Of a stretch of DNA of 39,641 nt, positions 9,080 through 17,257 are shown one piece after another. The position numbers and the translations under genes were made by a program. The stretch comes from Paraliobacillus quinghaiensis (GTDB taxonomy: Bacteria > Bacillota > Bacilli > Bacillales > Amphibacillaceae), in assembly GCF_003426025.1 (NCBI RefSeq), contig NZ_QJSH01000023.1, forward strand, positions 1 to 39,641, read 5' to 3'. A model generated the notes under the pieces. It was not told the DNA's origin, searched no databases, and worked only from the letters and a program-made list of their open reading frames with translations. Every line of letters begins with the position of its first letter. The first letter of the stretch is position 1.

Positions 9080-9355
9080 ATGATTGAAATTGTTGGTCAA
9101 AAATATGAAATCACAGAGAATGTGAAAGATGGATTTCAACAAGAAGCATTAGAGGGACGCTACAGCGAAATATTAACTAAGTATGATTACATCGTTGGGG
9201 ATTGGGGTTATGAACAGTTACGTTTAAAAGGTTTTTACGATAACCAGAACCCTAAAGCAAGCTTTGATACAAAAATTAGTACTATAGATGATTACTTGTA
9301 TGAATATTGTAATTTTGGCTGTGCTTACTTTATTATAAAACGCATCGATCAATAA
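9080..9355 (+). CDS. yutD: YutD family protein (DUF1027)
   Basis: A 91-residue cytoplasmic protein with the family-defining stretch DYIVGDWGYEQLRLKGFY (about 41-58) and a conserved C-terminal CNFGCAYF. Members are widespread in Bacilli; the function is unknown. The start follows GAGGAGATATCAGG. It is monocistronic: the terminator hairpin overlaps its last codons and stop. Its position next to lytH is conserved in B. subtilis. Confidence 0.88.
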   Translation: MIEIVGQKYEITENVKDGFQQEALEGRYSEILTKYDYIVGDWGYEQLRLKGFYDNQNPKASFDTKISTIDDYLYEYCNFGCAYFIIKRIDQ

Positions 9356-9378
9356 AAATGATGATCGATGCGTTTTTT
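9339..9378 (+). terminator. Terminator of yutD, overlapping the stop codon
   Basis: AACGCATCGATC (9339-9350) pairs with GATCGATGCGTT (9363-9374), then a T run. Confidence 0.85.
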
Positions 9379-9550
9379 GTAATCTTGTAGGAAAGTATAA
9401 TTTTTAAGCTGATGTACCAAGGGTTAAGAGCATTTATAAGATTTGAAAGTGAATGATAAAAGGCTCTTTTCGTAAACATAGTTGCTTGTAAATATTCGGA
9501 CTTGATATAAAAAGTGCAATAACTAGTAATGTGAGTTACTAACTCGCTAC

Positions 9551-9667
9551 GTCAGCAAATGGATTCCCTTTCCGTGGGCTCAGTCTCAGCTAACTCGGAG
9601 GCAAAAAACGCCTCCGAGTGGATCTTCGACTTGAGCTGTTCCCACTAGAGTGTCATCCATTTGCTTC
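9551..9667 (-). repeat. Dispersed hairpin repeat, copy 2a
   Basis: GCAAATGGAT (9555-9564) pairs with ATCCATTTGC (9655-9664). The apical hairpin CTCGGAGGC (9594-9602) pairs with GCCTCCGAG (9610-9618). The sequence TGGATCTTCGACTTG just after the apical stem is the uninterrupted counterpart of the intron junction at 127/128. Confidence 0.8.
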
Positions 9668-9757
9668 CTTCGCTAGTTGGCGTATCTTTTTTCCTTTGCT
9701 AAGGCAGTTAAATGAAGCATTCTACATCCAACTTAATTCATGTGCATTACCAGCGGA

Positions 9758-9871
9758 TCAAATGACACTCCTGCAGGAACAGCGCGAGCTGAAGATCCAC
9801 TCGGAAAGCGCTCTTTGCTTATCCGAGTTAGCTGAAGCCGTGCCTGCGGAAAGGGAGTCAATTTCATTTGA
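9758..9871 (+). repeat. Dispersed hairpin repeat, copy 2b
   Basis: TCAAATGA (9758-9765) pairs with TCATTTGA (9864-9871), a middle stem TGCAGG pairs with CCTGCG, and ACTCGGA pairs with TCCGAGT at the apex. Much of the core is identical to copy 1b. Confidence 0.8.
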
Positions 9872-9982
9872 GAAGCGGTAACTTACGTTACTAATCACAG
9901 ACTGAGCGGGGTGGAAGGATATTGCGTAGTTTATATAAAATGTGTCATAAACTACGATCCTTTAGAAAAAAGCGTTTAAAAA

Positions 9983-10010
9983 GTACCGGGCGGTGTTTGC
10001 CCGGTTTTTC
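9983..10010. terminator. Terminator downstream of the 520-aa membrane protein gene
   Basis: ACCGGGC (9985-9991) pairs with GCCCGGT (9999-10005), with T runs on both strands, so it can end transcription of the minus-strand gene at 10036. Confidence 0.7.
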
Positions 10011-10035
10011 TTAGGTAATTTTAAGGAACTGCTTT

Positions 10036-11598
10036 CTAAATAAGATAAGGTCCAAAAAATGCCATTAGTAATAGAGTATGAATAGCTACAAAATAAAAAA
10101 GTTCCATTGAAATATGCCATTCATGTTGTTTGGCACCATTCTTTGCAATAATGAAGGCAATAAATGCAAATAAAGTTGTATAAATGTAACTACTTCCAGT
10201 GAAAGTTAAATAATTTGGTGCTGAATAGTATATATTAGCAATGAAGAAATTATCTAGTGTCAGATAACATGCAGCCATGTACACTCCAATACAAAGGTAA
10301 AGCACCCAATTGGGATTACGATCAACTAATGACTTTCGAGTGATTAACAAGATAGCAAGTAATCCGATCGGCCAGAGATACCAGTGTCCAGCAAAAATAA
10401 ATGTGAAAAAGGCTCCAGCATACATTCCCATTGTTTTACCCAGTATAGCTAAAAAATCATCCTCTGTAATTTGATCTGCATAAGCAATATAATTGGATTG
10501 GTCAGATGAAAGAAAAATTGTATTTTCTCCTGATTTACGATCAATCCAGGCAACCGTCTGGTTATCTATCCACTGCGGTTTAGCTGACAAACCAGCAGTA
10601 TTACTTCTCCGCTGTACAATCATTTCATCATTTATTCGTGTCGCCTGGTATATATTAAAGGCTGATGCGGTTCGATATTTAGTTCGGCTAGCTCCTTTTG
10701 CAGTAAATAAGAAGGTAAGGTGCTCATTTCGGTAATTAATAGAAATATCACCAATACTTGATAAGTTTGTTTCCCTTTTTGGATCAGAAAAGGTGAGCAT
10801 ATCTTTTGTGACTTCCCCACTTTCGCGGTTATGTTCCAATAAATAAAAGCGTTGATTATCTGTTACCCCACTAGCATTTTTCTGTTCGGTTTTAATTAAG
10901 ATTGAAATTTGCCCATTACTTTTATCTGCTAATGCTACTTCTTCGATTGTTTCTGTATAATTCAATTCTAAGTTTTCAGTGAAAATCACAATATTTCCCG
11001 ACTGATTTAGCTCCTGAAGTTGTACAATATAGTCACCACTAGTTTGATATTGTAGTATCATAATTCCAGCAGAAGTTTGAAAAGGTATTGTTTTATCAAA
11101 GCCACCCTCCAACGTAAACAATTTTACTACTTCCTGTGTTGTTTCATTGAACTCAAAAATTTCATTTGCTTTAAGGTAAAGCAGATGGTTTTGTAATGGG
11201 TATAATGCATCAACATTAGCTACTACTTCATTGCCGTCTTGATTATAGATACTATTATAATCGAAATAATATAGTTGCTCTTCACCAGTGTATAATTGAG
11301 TCCACTTATCAACCGGAACATGAGGGTATGTAGCATTATTTACTTCATTAAATGAGTCATTATAGGTAGTCTTGGCTAATGCTTTATCTTTAAAATGTGT
11401 TAATGATATCGAACCATCTTCTTCTTTTTCAATAGTTGGGTAGGCATTAATACTCGATTTTCCAATTGAAATCGCACGACTCCAATTATCCTCTGGAGGT
11501 TCTGTTACTTCCAAAAGATTTTTATGAAAAACAAGTCCTATTGCGAGTAGTATGAGTAAAAATGGTATAAGCCAATATAATCTTTTTTTAATAAACAT
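10036..11598 (-). CDS. Unrecognised membrane protein with large extracytoplasmic domain
   Basis: A 520-residue protein I do not recognise. It has one N-terminal membrane segment (about residues 7-25, WLIPFLLILLAIGLVFH), then about 350 residues rich in short beta-like, Tyr/Asn/Thr-rich stretches that resemble a propeller-type or repeat beta domain, and four or five membrane segments in the last 140 residues (for example AGAFFTFIFAGHWYLWPIGL and WVLYLCIGVYMAACYL). No catalytic motif is visible. ATG 11598 follows GTGAGGAG; in-frame TTG and GTG codons just upstream lack a site. It is monocistronic and divergent from heme O synthase. It could be a sensor or an envelope protein, but nothing supports a specific role. 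Confidence 0.75.
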   Translation of the reverse strand: MFIKKRLYWLIPFLLILLAIGLVFHKNLLEVTEPPEDNWSRAISIGKSSINAYPTIEKEEDGSISLTHFKDKALAKTTYNDSFNEVNNATYPHVPVDKWTQLYTGEEQLYYFDYNSIYNQDGNEVVANVDALYPLQNHLLYLKANEIFEFNETTQEVVKLFTLEGGFDKTIPFQTSAGIMILQYQTSGDYIVQLQELNQSGNIVIFTENLELNYTETIEEVALADKSNGQISILIKTEQKNASGVTDNQRFYLLEHNRESGEVTKDMLTFSDPKRETNLSSIGDISINYRNEHLTFLFTAKGASRTKYRTASAFNIYQATRINDEMIVQRRSNTAGLSAKPQWIDNQTVAWIDRKSGENTIFLSSDQSNYIAYADQITEDDFLAILGKTMGMYAGAFFTFIFAGHWYLWPIGLLAILLITRKSLVDRNPNWVLYLCIGVYMAACYLTLDNFFIANIYYSAPNYLTFTGSSYIYTTLFAFIAFIIAKNGAKQHEWHISMELFYFVAIHTLLLMAFFGPYLI

Positions 11599-11839
11599 AT
11601 GGTTTCTCCTCACCAAAACGAAAAGAATTGGGTTCTTTTTTAGTTAATGATACCATTTACTGTTAGTTCAATAAAGAATTATTTGAAAGCTAGTATATCT
11701 GTATATTCAAGATTCATGTCTAAGTATATTAATCTACTTAACTGAAAATAACGTATTTGTCAATTTCATTTGACACAACTTAATCCTTCTAACATGTTAT
11801 AATAAATACGATAAGTATTATCAATTCGGAGGTTAGAAG

Positions 11840-12754
11840 ATGAAAAATACTTCCACAACATTAACAAATCAGTCTGTTAGTAAGTCATATATTAAACAAA
11901 TGGTAGTTGATATAAAAGCATTACTCAAAGGGCTTGTATTGCTATCGAATGTATTACCGGTATTAACTGGATTGGTGTTGGCAATGCAATTTACGGGGGC
12001 AAATATGACAGATAATCTGGCTATAATTGTACTCACGCTTTTAGGGAGTATATTATTAATGGCTGGTGCACTAGTATTAAATAATTGGTTTGATGCAGAT
12101 ATTGATACAATGATGCAGCGTACGAAGCATCGCCCAACTGTTACAGGCAATTTTTCACTAAGAACAGTATTTAGAACTGGTGTAGTACTTAGTATACTTG
12201 GTTTTTCATTATTAGCTTTTACTACGTTAGAAACTACTATATATGGTTTTATTGGTTGGTTCACATATGTTATTTTATATACCATTTGGACAAAAAGAAA
12301 ATACACTTGGAACACTATTGTGGGTAGTATTTCAGGAGCAGTGACACCATTGATTGGTTGGTCAGCAATTGCTCCAACACTAGATGTGATTCCAATTGCA
12401 ATGGCACTTATCTTATTCGTTTGGCAAATGCCTCACACCTATGCGATTGCAATCAAAAAAAGAGAAGAATATAAGTTGGCAGGCGTAAAAATGCTTCCTG
12501 TTATACATGGTATTAGGGTTGCGAAAAACCATATTGTATTTTATATAGCTAGTTTGATTCCAGTTTCATTTTTGTTTTATTCACTAGGATTACCTTTTAT
12601 GATCTTTGCAATCTTAATGGCAGTGACTGGCCTTGTTTTAACCTCTGTTGGGTTCTATTCAAGCAATGAGAAAAAGTGGGCAAATCGTATATTCCTCTTT
12701 TCCGTAAATTATATTATGTTTCTTTTTATTGGAATGATGTTTGCGACAATATAA
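11840..12754 (+). CDS. ctaB: Protoheme IX farnesyltransferase (heme O synthase)
   Basis: A 304-residue UbiA-family prenyltransferase. The first Asp-rich motif NNWFDADIDTMMQRTKHRP (about 76-94) and the second region REEYKLAGVKMLP match heme O synthases, which add a farnesyl group to heme b for cytochrome oxidase. About nine hydrophobic segments place it in the membrane. The start follows TCGGAGG. It is not linked to oxidase genes here, so it may be the CtaO-type second copy known in Bacillus; sequence alone does not separate CtaB from CtaO. The upstream TATAAT at 11798-11803 is a likely -10. Confidence 0.87.
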   Translation: MKNTSTTLTNQSVSKSYIKQMVVDIKALLKGLVLLSNVLPVLTGLVLAMQFTGANMTDNLAIIVLTLLGSILLMAGALVLNNWFDADIDTMMQRTKHRPTVTGNFSLRTVFRTGVVLSILGFSLLAFTTLETTIYGFIGWFTYVILYTIWTKRKYTWNTIVGSISGAVTPLIGWSAIAPTLDVIPIAMALILFVWQMPHTYAIAIKKREEYKLAGVKMLPVIHGIRVAKNHIVFYIASLIPVSFLFYSLGLPFMIFAILMAVTGLVLTSVGFYSSNEKKWANRIFLFSVNYIMFLFIGMMFATI

Positions 12755-12814
12755 AACTAGTGCTAAAGAAGCTTTTAAAATACTTAGATAAATATAAATT
12801 CAAGGTTCATCTAC

Positions 12815-12847
12815 AAAAAACTCGGATACAATATATCCGAGTTTTTT
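12815..12847 (+). terminator. Terminator of the heme O synthase gene
   Basis: CTCGGATA (12821-12828) pairs with TATCCGAG (12834-12841), flanked by an A run and a T run. Confidence 0.85.
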
Positions 12848-12898
12848 GTATGTACTTTTAAAATAAGTCATGTTTTTCTTGAACTTTTCTCCCTAAAC

Positions 12899-12940
12899 TT
12901 GATATAGGTCAATTTATTTTATCGACAATACGATTACAAT
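12899..12940 (+). promoter_or_regulatory. FNR-type box and -10 of the HMA gene
   Basis: TTGATATAGGTCAA (12899-12912) matches TTGAT-N4-ATCAA at nine of ten defined positions. A -10 hexamer TACAAT lies at 12935-12940, with no good -35. The box centre is 29.5 bp before the -10, so about -41.5 from the expected start, the class II activator position. Confidence 0.65.
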
Positions 12941-12974
12941 AAAGTTATACCAATTAACAAGGAGGAAGTTAAAA

Positions 12975-13196
12975 ATGAAAAAAGCAGTATTTCAATTAGA
13001 AGCCTTGACATGTCCTTCATGTATTAAAAAAATTGAATCAACATTAAATAAGACTTCAGGGGTAGATACAGCAAAAGTATTGTTTAATGCAAGCAAGGTA
13101 AAAACAGAATATGATGAAACACAAATAGACGCAGAGAAATTAGAAGAAACAATTAGCAAATTAGGTTATCCAGTACTATCAGCTAAAGTATCTTAA
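12975..13196 (+). CDS. Heavy-metal-associated (HMA) domain protein, CopZ-like
   Basis: A 73-residue single-domain protein with the ferredoxin-like HMA fold pattern and the metal motif TCPSC (C13, C16). It resembles CopZ-type metallochaperones but has CPSC rather than the copper-typical CxxC contexts, so the metal cannot be named. Very strong ribosome binding site (AAGGAGGAAG). The P-type ATPase at 13486 lacks its own N-terminal HMA domain, so this free protein may act as its detached metal-binding domain. Two terminator-like hairpins separate the two genes. Confidence 0.85.
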   Translation: MKKAVFQLEALTCPSCIKKIESTLNKTSGVDTAKVLFNASKVKTEYDETQIDAEKLEETISKLGYPVLSAKVS

Positions 13197-13217
13197 GTTC
13201 ATCTGATGATAATATAG

Positions 13218-13251
13218 GGGATGGTCTCATAATAAGACTATCTTCTTTTTA
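13218..13251 (+). terminator. Terminator of the HMA gene
   Basis: GATGGTCT (13220-13227) pairs with AGACTATC (13235-13242), followed by TTCTTTTTAT. Confidence 0.7.
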
Positions 13252-13256
13252 TATAT

Positions 13257-13298
13257 TTTAAAAAGGCGTAGAGAGTACACTTATCTCTATGCCTTTTT
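13257..13298. terminator. Second terminator-like hairpin before the P-type ATPase
   Basis: AAAAGGCGTAGAGA (13261-13274) pairs with TCTCTATGCCTTTT (13284-13297), then T residues. It backs up the hairpin just before it. Confidence 0.7.
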
Positions 13299-13337
13299 TA
13301 GTGTGAATTAAAAGAAATTAAGATCAATTACTCAAAC

Positions 13338-13379
13338 TTGATTTTAATCAATTATTAATTATAGAAAACGTCTTATTAT
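13338..13379 (+). promoter_or_regulatory. FNR-type box and -10 of the P-type ATPase gene
   Basis: TTGATTTTAATCAA (13338-13351) has perfect TTGAT/ATCAA arms. TATTAT (13374-13379) is the matching -10. The box-to--10 distance equals that at the HMA promoter (29.5 bp from the centre). A further inverted repeat TTGATTCATCAA (13447-13458) has a two-base spacer. Confidence 0.7.
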
Positions 13380-13485
13380 TGAGATATAAATGAAGGGATA
13401 AATTAAACATCGATTTCTAAAATGCAAAAGCATTAGTAAAGAAAACTTGATTCATCAAAAGTAAGTTTAATAAGGAGGAATTAAA

Positions 13486-15360
13486 ATGATTCAACATATT
13501 AACAAACATAAGAATCATATTACAGCCATGTCAGCCATTTTAATTGTATTTGGCTTTGTAGCAGGTTTATATGGTAGTAGTTTTATGAAAGATGGTGCAC
13601 TTATTACCGCAACAGTGATTGCCAGTGTACCTATTTTCATAAAAGCATACCAGGCATTGCGGATGAAAGCATTTAGTATAGAGCTATTAGTTTCAATTGC
13701 TGTAATCGGTGCATTGTATATTGGGGAGTATGTAGAATCAGCTGTTGTTACTTTCTTATTTTTATTTGGAGCTTATTTAGAAGCACGCACTTTAGAAAAG
13801 ACGCGTTCATCTTTAAAGGATTTAGTAGATATGGCACCACAGGAAGCAACGGTAATTCGAAATGGAGAACAAGTAGTTTTACCTGTTGAAGAAGTTTTGG
13901 AAGGAGACCGTGTGATTATTCGCTCTGGTGGAAAAATTCCTGTTGATGGCAGTATTGTTACGGGTAAAGCTACTTTAAATGAAGCAGCAGTAACCGGAGA
14001 AAGTACGCCAGCTAATAAAGAAATGGATGATCAAGTTTTTAGTGGTACGATTTTAGATAGCGGTTATGTTGAGATTGTCGCTGAAAAGGTTGGAGATGAT
14101 ACAACGTTTGCTAAAATTATTGAGCTTGTAGAAGAAGCACAAGAATCAAAATCAAAAGCGGAGAAATTTTTAGATAAGTTCGCAAATGTATATACTCCAG
14201 CGGTTGTGGTATTGTCACTTGGTGTTTATCTTATTACCAGAGATCTTCATTTAGCCATTACTTTCTTAGTTGTTGCGTGTCCAGGTGCATTAGTTATTGG
14301 TGCTCCGGTATCAAATGTTGCTGGCATTGGTAATGGCGCGAAAAATGGTGTACTTGTTAAGGGTGGAGAAGTGATGGATAAATTCTCTAAAGTGGATACA
14401 CTTGTATTTGATAAAACAGGTACGCTAACAAAAGGGAAACCTGAAGTAACAGATATCAAGACATTTGGAAGTCAAGATCAAATAGAATTATTAAGATTGG
14501 TAGCGCAAGCAGAAACAATCTCAGAACACCATCTAGGTCAAACGATCGTAAAAAAAGCACAATCAGATGGCATAAAATTAACTAGTGAAGTGACAGATGG
14601 TGAGATTATCAAAGGAAATGGAATACGCGGTAGTGTTGAAGGTCACATAATTACTGTCGGTACGAACAAATTATTGAAGTTAAATGACATCAAAATCCCA
14701 AAAGAAGCAAGAGACTATGCTGTTGATCGTGAAAAAGCGGGAAACACAGCAATTTTTGCAGCTGTTGATGAACAGGTAGTTGGCATACTTGCCATTGCAG
14801 ATCAAATTCGTGAAGATGCACCTAAAGCATTAGAGCAAATGAGAAAAACAGGTATCAAGAAAATTGTAATGTTAACGGGGGACAATAGACACACAGCTGA
14901 ATTAGTTGCGAATAAACTTGGAATAGATGAATTTTACGCTGAATTATTACCTGAAAATAAAGTAGAGTTTGTGAAGAAGTTAAAAGAGACGGGGCACGTT
15001 GTTGCAATGGCGGGGGATGGAATCAACGATGCACCAGCAATAGCGACAGCTGATATTGGATTAGCAATGGGAGAAGGTGGTACAGATGTTTCGATGGAAA
15101 CAGCAGATGTTGTCTTAATGGCTGATAAACTGATGCAATTTTCTCATGCTTATTCCCTAGCAAAAGCTACAATTCGAAACATGAAACAAAATACCTTTTT
15201 CGCAGTAGGAATTGTCTTTGTCTTATTAGCAGGTGTATTAATGGGGTCTGTTAAATTGGCATCAGGCATGTTTATTCACGAAGCAAGTGTATTACTTGTT
15301 ATCTTAAATGCAATGAGATTAATTAAGTTTAAGCCTAAAAAAGACTTTTCAAAAGTATAA
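13486..15360 (+). CDS. P1B-type heavy-metal ATPase with a CPG motif and no HMA domain
   Basis: A 624-residue P-type ATPase. Standard motifs are present: actuator TGES (AAVTGEST), phosphorylation site DKTGT with D309, TGDN and AGDGINDAP in the ATP and hinge regions. Two departures stand out. The membrane metal motif is CPG (C265-P266-G267, ACPGALVIGAP) instead of CPC, and the nucleotide-domain HP pair reads HH (H348-H349, SEHHLG). There is no N-terminal HMA domain; a free HMA protein is encoded just upstream. By family it exports a metal using ATP, but the CPG motif prevents a confident metal call. Start ATG follows AAGGAGGAAT. Its own FNR-box promoter precedes it. Confidence 0.88.
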   Translation: MIQHINKHKNHITAMSAILIVFGFVAGLYGSSFMKDGALITATVIASVPIFIKAYQALRMKAFSIELLVSIAVIGALYIGEYVESAVVTFLFLFGAYLEARTLEKTRSSLKDLVDMAPQEATVIRNGEQVVLPVEEVLEGDRVIIRSGGKIPVDGSIVTGKATLNEAAVTGESTPANKEMDDQVFSGTILDSGYVEIVAEKVGDDTTFAKIIELVEEAQESKSKAEKFLDKFANVYTPAVVVLSLGVYLITRDLHLAITFLVVACPGALVIGAPVSNVAGIGNGAKNGVLVKGGEVMDKFSKVDTLVFDKTGTLTKGKPEVTDIKTFGSQDQIELLRLVAQAETISEHHLGQTIVKKAQSDGIKLTSEVTDGEIIKGNGIRGSVEGHIITVGTNKLLKLNDIKIPKEARDYAVDREKAGNTAIFAAVDEQVVGILAIADQIREDAPKALEQMRKTGIKKIVMLTGDNRHTAELVANKLGIDEFYAELLPENKVEFVKKLKETGHVVAMAGDGINDAPAIATADIGLAMGEGGTDVSMETADVVLMADKLMQFSHAYSLAKATIRNMKQNTFFAVGIVFVLLAGVLMGSVKLASGMFIHEASVLLVILNAMRLIKFKPKKDFSKV

Positions 15361-15412
15361 TATAATAGAAGGATGATGTGCTTTTTGTTAGTGTTAGAAG
15401 TAGATTAATTAA

Positions 15413-15452
15413 CAGTATAAGTGAGGGCTTACTATTCCTTCACTTATACTCA
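15413..15452 (+). other. Long hairpin between the ATPase and the regulator
   Basis: AGTATAAGTGAGG pairs with CCTTCACTTATACT (about 15414-15451). It has no clear T run, so it may be a weak terminator, a processing site or an operator. Confidence 0.4.
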
Positions 15453-15516
15453 TGACCGTTGTAAGTCTATTAATTGTGATGTTAGCGATAAAATATAGTT
15501 AGATGGGAGTGTAAAA

Positions 15517-16230
15517 ATGACAAAAAATAAAATAAGTGAGAATGAACATTGTCAACACGGTGATCATTCCCATAAAGGTTGCGTTGGAGCAGTTCCTATT
15601 TTTAATCATTTAGAAGATGAACAAATGAATGAAATTATGGTTACGGTAAGATCGGTCGCGTATAAAAAAGGTGAGCATATCTATCATGCGGATGACGAAG
15701 CTGACTCTCTTTATATTGTTAACAAAGGAAAAGTTAGAATTTACCGTTTGTCACAGTCAGGAAAGGAGCAACTTGTACGCATGTTGAATCCGGGAGATTT
15801 TACAGGTGAGCTCGCGTTGTTTAAAGAAGAGAAGCATGAATCATACGCTGAAGCAATACATGATACGGAGATATGTGTAATGAAACGGGATGATTTACAG
15901 GCATTTTTGTTAAAATATCCAACAATATCATTGAAAATTTTAAGTGAATTTTCAAATAGACTGGATGAAGCGGAAATACAAACAACGCGTTTTGCAACAG
16001 AAAAAGTAGAAACAAGACTTGCACTTTTTTTAGCTGATTGTGTTAGTGAAGATGACGACAATTATGAATTTGTTCTTCCACTGAGTAAGAAAGATTTAGC
16101 TGCTTACTTGGGTACAACACCTGAAACTATTAGTCGTAAATTAGCAACCTTGGAAGAGCAAGGTTATATTAAACAAAAACAACATAAAAAGATTCAAATT
16201 CTGGATTTAGATGGACTACTACTTATCTAA
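15517..16230 (+). CDS. Crp/Fnr family regulator with a Cys/His-rich N-terminus
   Basis: A 237-residue Crp/Fnr regulator: cyclic-nucleotide-binding-like beta-roll (about 25-145), dimer helix, and winged helix-turn-helix at the end. The recognition helix reads PETISRKLATLEEQG; E203, S206 and R207 match the E-x2-S-R of E. coli FNR that reads TTGAT. The N-terminus has C12, H14, H17, H19 and C22, with further Cys at 120 and 175, a plausible metal or redox sensor but not the FNR four-Cys pattern. Nearby promoters of the HMA and ATPase genes carry TTGAT-type boxes, so it probably activates them. RBS GATGGGAG. Confidence 0.85.
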   Translation: MTKNKISENEHCQHGDHSHKGCVGAVPIFNHLEDEQMNEIMVTVRSVAYKKGEHIYHADDEADSLYIVNKGKVRIYRLSQSGKEQLVRMLNPGDFTGELALFKEEKHESYAEAIHDTEICVMKRDDLQAFLLKYPTISLKILSEFSNRLDEAEIQTTRFATEKVETRLALFLADCVSEDDDNYEFVLPLSKKDLAAYLGTTPETISRKLATLEEQGYIKQKQHKKIQILDLDGLLLI

Positions 16231-16257
16231 TACGTTATACTCTTAATTATATGAAAT

Positions 16258-16280
16258 TTAGCAATTAAAAAATTTGCTAA
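16258..16280 (+). other. Inverted repeat before the DUF454 gene
   Basis: TTAGCAA pairs with TTGCTAA across a short A-rich loop, just upstream of the start. Hairpin or operator; role unknown. Confidence 0.35.
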
Positions 16281-16310
16281 TAAATGCATATAGATGAGAT
16301 GGTGATAGTT

Positions 16311-16682
16311 GTGAAAAAAGGTTTGTATATTAGTGGTGGAAGTATAGCGCTCGTTTTAGGTGTTTTAGGAATTATCCTACCACTACTGCCAACAACACCT
16401 TTCCTTTTAATAACTGCCTTTTGTTATGGTAAATCATCAGAAAGGCTTTATCAGTGGTTGTTAAATAACCGTGTATTCGGAAACTATATTAAGCAATATC
16501 AAAATGGACAAGGTATTCCTTTAAAAATGAAAATCATAGCTATTTCTATGCTATGGATCACGATTACTCTTTCGACTTTATTTCTTGTACCAATAGTACT
16601 TGTTAAAATTTTGTTATTAGTGATTGCTACTAGCGTGACCATTTTTATTCTCTCAAGAAAGACTGCAAATCCTTTAAGTTAA
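16311..16682 (+). CDS. DUF454 (YbaN-like) inner membrane protein
   Basis: A 123-residue membrane protein with three to four hydrophobic segments. It carries the family signature GIILPLLPTTPFLLITAFCYG and the following SSERLYQWL. The function of the family is unknown. GTG 16311 is preceded by GATGGTGA and starts MKKGLYISGG; an in-frame ATG at 16284 would add nine residues without a site. It is the last gene of the metal module; location directly after the regulator suggests a shared role, which is inference. Confidence 0.8.
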   Translation: MKKGLYISGGSIALVLGVLGIILPLLPTTPFLLITAFCYGKSSERLYQWLLNNRVFGNYIKQYQNGQGIPLKMKIIAISMLWITITLSTLFLVPIVLVKILLLVIATSVTIFILSRKTANPLS

Positions 16683-16687
16683 CAACA

Positions 16688-16733
16688 TAAAAGAAGCTAA
16701 TTCCCTTTAGTAAAGAGAGTTAGCTTCTTTTGT
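16688..16733. terminator. Bidirectional terminator between DUF454 and yutG genes
   Basis: AAAAGAAGCTAA (16689-16700) pairs with TTAGCTTCTTTT (16720-16731); both strands carry T-rich ends. Confidence 0.8.
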
Positions 16734-16747
16734 GTAAAATTCTTAAT

Positions 16748-17257
16748 TTAATCTAAATTTTCATCATTTGCAGCGGAGTGTGCTAATCTACTAGAAGCAG
16801 CAGCTGCAATTGCACCAACAATATCATCTAAGAATGTATGGCATTGTCCTGTTGATTTATCGTTTAACTTTTCTAGGATACCTGGTTTTTGTTTATCGAT
16901 ATATCCATAGTTCGTAAAGCCGATAGAACCATAAACGTTCACAATGGACAAAGCAATAACTTCATCAATACCGTATAAGCTTTCATCAACTTCAATTGTT
17001 TCTTGAAGCGGAGAAACCAATTGTTTTTGCTCTGCAAGAACATCAAGTTGAATTCCAGTCAATATAGCATTTTGTACTTCGCGCTTTCCTAACACTTTGT
17101 TAACATTGTGTATACAATCTTCCATTAACAATTCCTCATGGTATTTACTTTGTAAGTAATAAACAAGATCTGCTATGTCATCAACGGTTACACCACGTTC
17201 TATTAACCATTCTCGTGCCTTTTTTTCCAAGTCAGTTTTGTATTTTCCTTCACTCAT
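16748..17257 (-). CDS. yutG: YutG, phosphatidylglycerophosphatase A-like protein
   Basis: A 169-residue protein of the PgpA-related YutG family, recognised by the C-terminal block HTFLDDIVGAIAAAASSRLA and the YGSIGFTNYGYIDK stretch. PgpA enzymes dephosphorylate phosphatidylglycerol phosphate; YutG differs from E. coli PgpA in lacking clear long membrane segments, so its activity should be treated as probable. ATG 17257 follows GGATGGGA; an upstream in-frame ATG at 17302 has no site. It faces away from yutH, as in B. subtilis. Confidence 0.8.
   Translation of the reverse strand: MSEGKYKTDLEKKAREWLIERGVTVDDIADLVYYLQSKYHEELLMEDCIHNVNKVLGKREVQNAILTGIQLDVLAEQKQLVSPLQETIEVDESLYGIDEVIALSIVNVYGSIGFTNYGYIDKQKPGILEKLNDKSTGQCHTFLDDIVGAIAAAASSRLAHSAANDENLD

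Larger units (their letters stand above)
9498..9972. repeat. Composite element holding two inverted hairpin repeats (locus 2)
   Basis: A non-coding stretch containing two copies of the dispersed hairpin repeat in opposite orientation (9551-9667 and 9758-9871), 90 bp apart. Its edges resemble those of locus 3: GCAATAACTAGTAA (9516-9529) on the left, TTTATATAAA (9930-9939) and ATCCTTTAGAAAA (9957-9969) on the right are the same at both loci. This suggests one larger unit of about 470-550 bp. An ORF of 87 codons crosses the second copy but merely reads through the palindrome. The first part of the gap (9380-9497) shows nothing recognisable. Confidence 0.7.

Noticed and set aside
9618-9881. An 87-codon plus-strand ORF
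   Set aside because: It reads through the hairpin repeat; the same palindromic sequence elsewhere is not kept in frame and there is no ribosome binding site.
13447-13458. TTGATTCATCAA as a third FNR box
   Set aside because: The spacer is two bases instead of four and it lies only 28 bp before the start codon, so ordinary FNR binding is unlikely.
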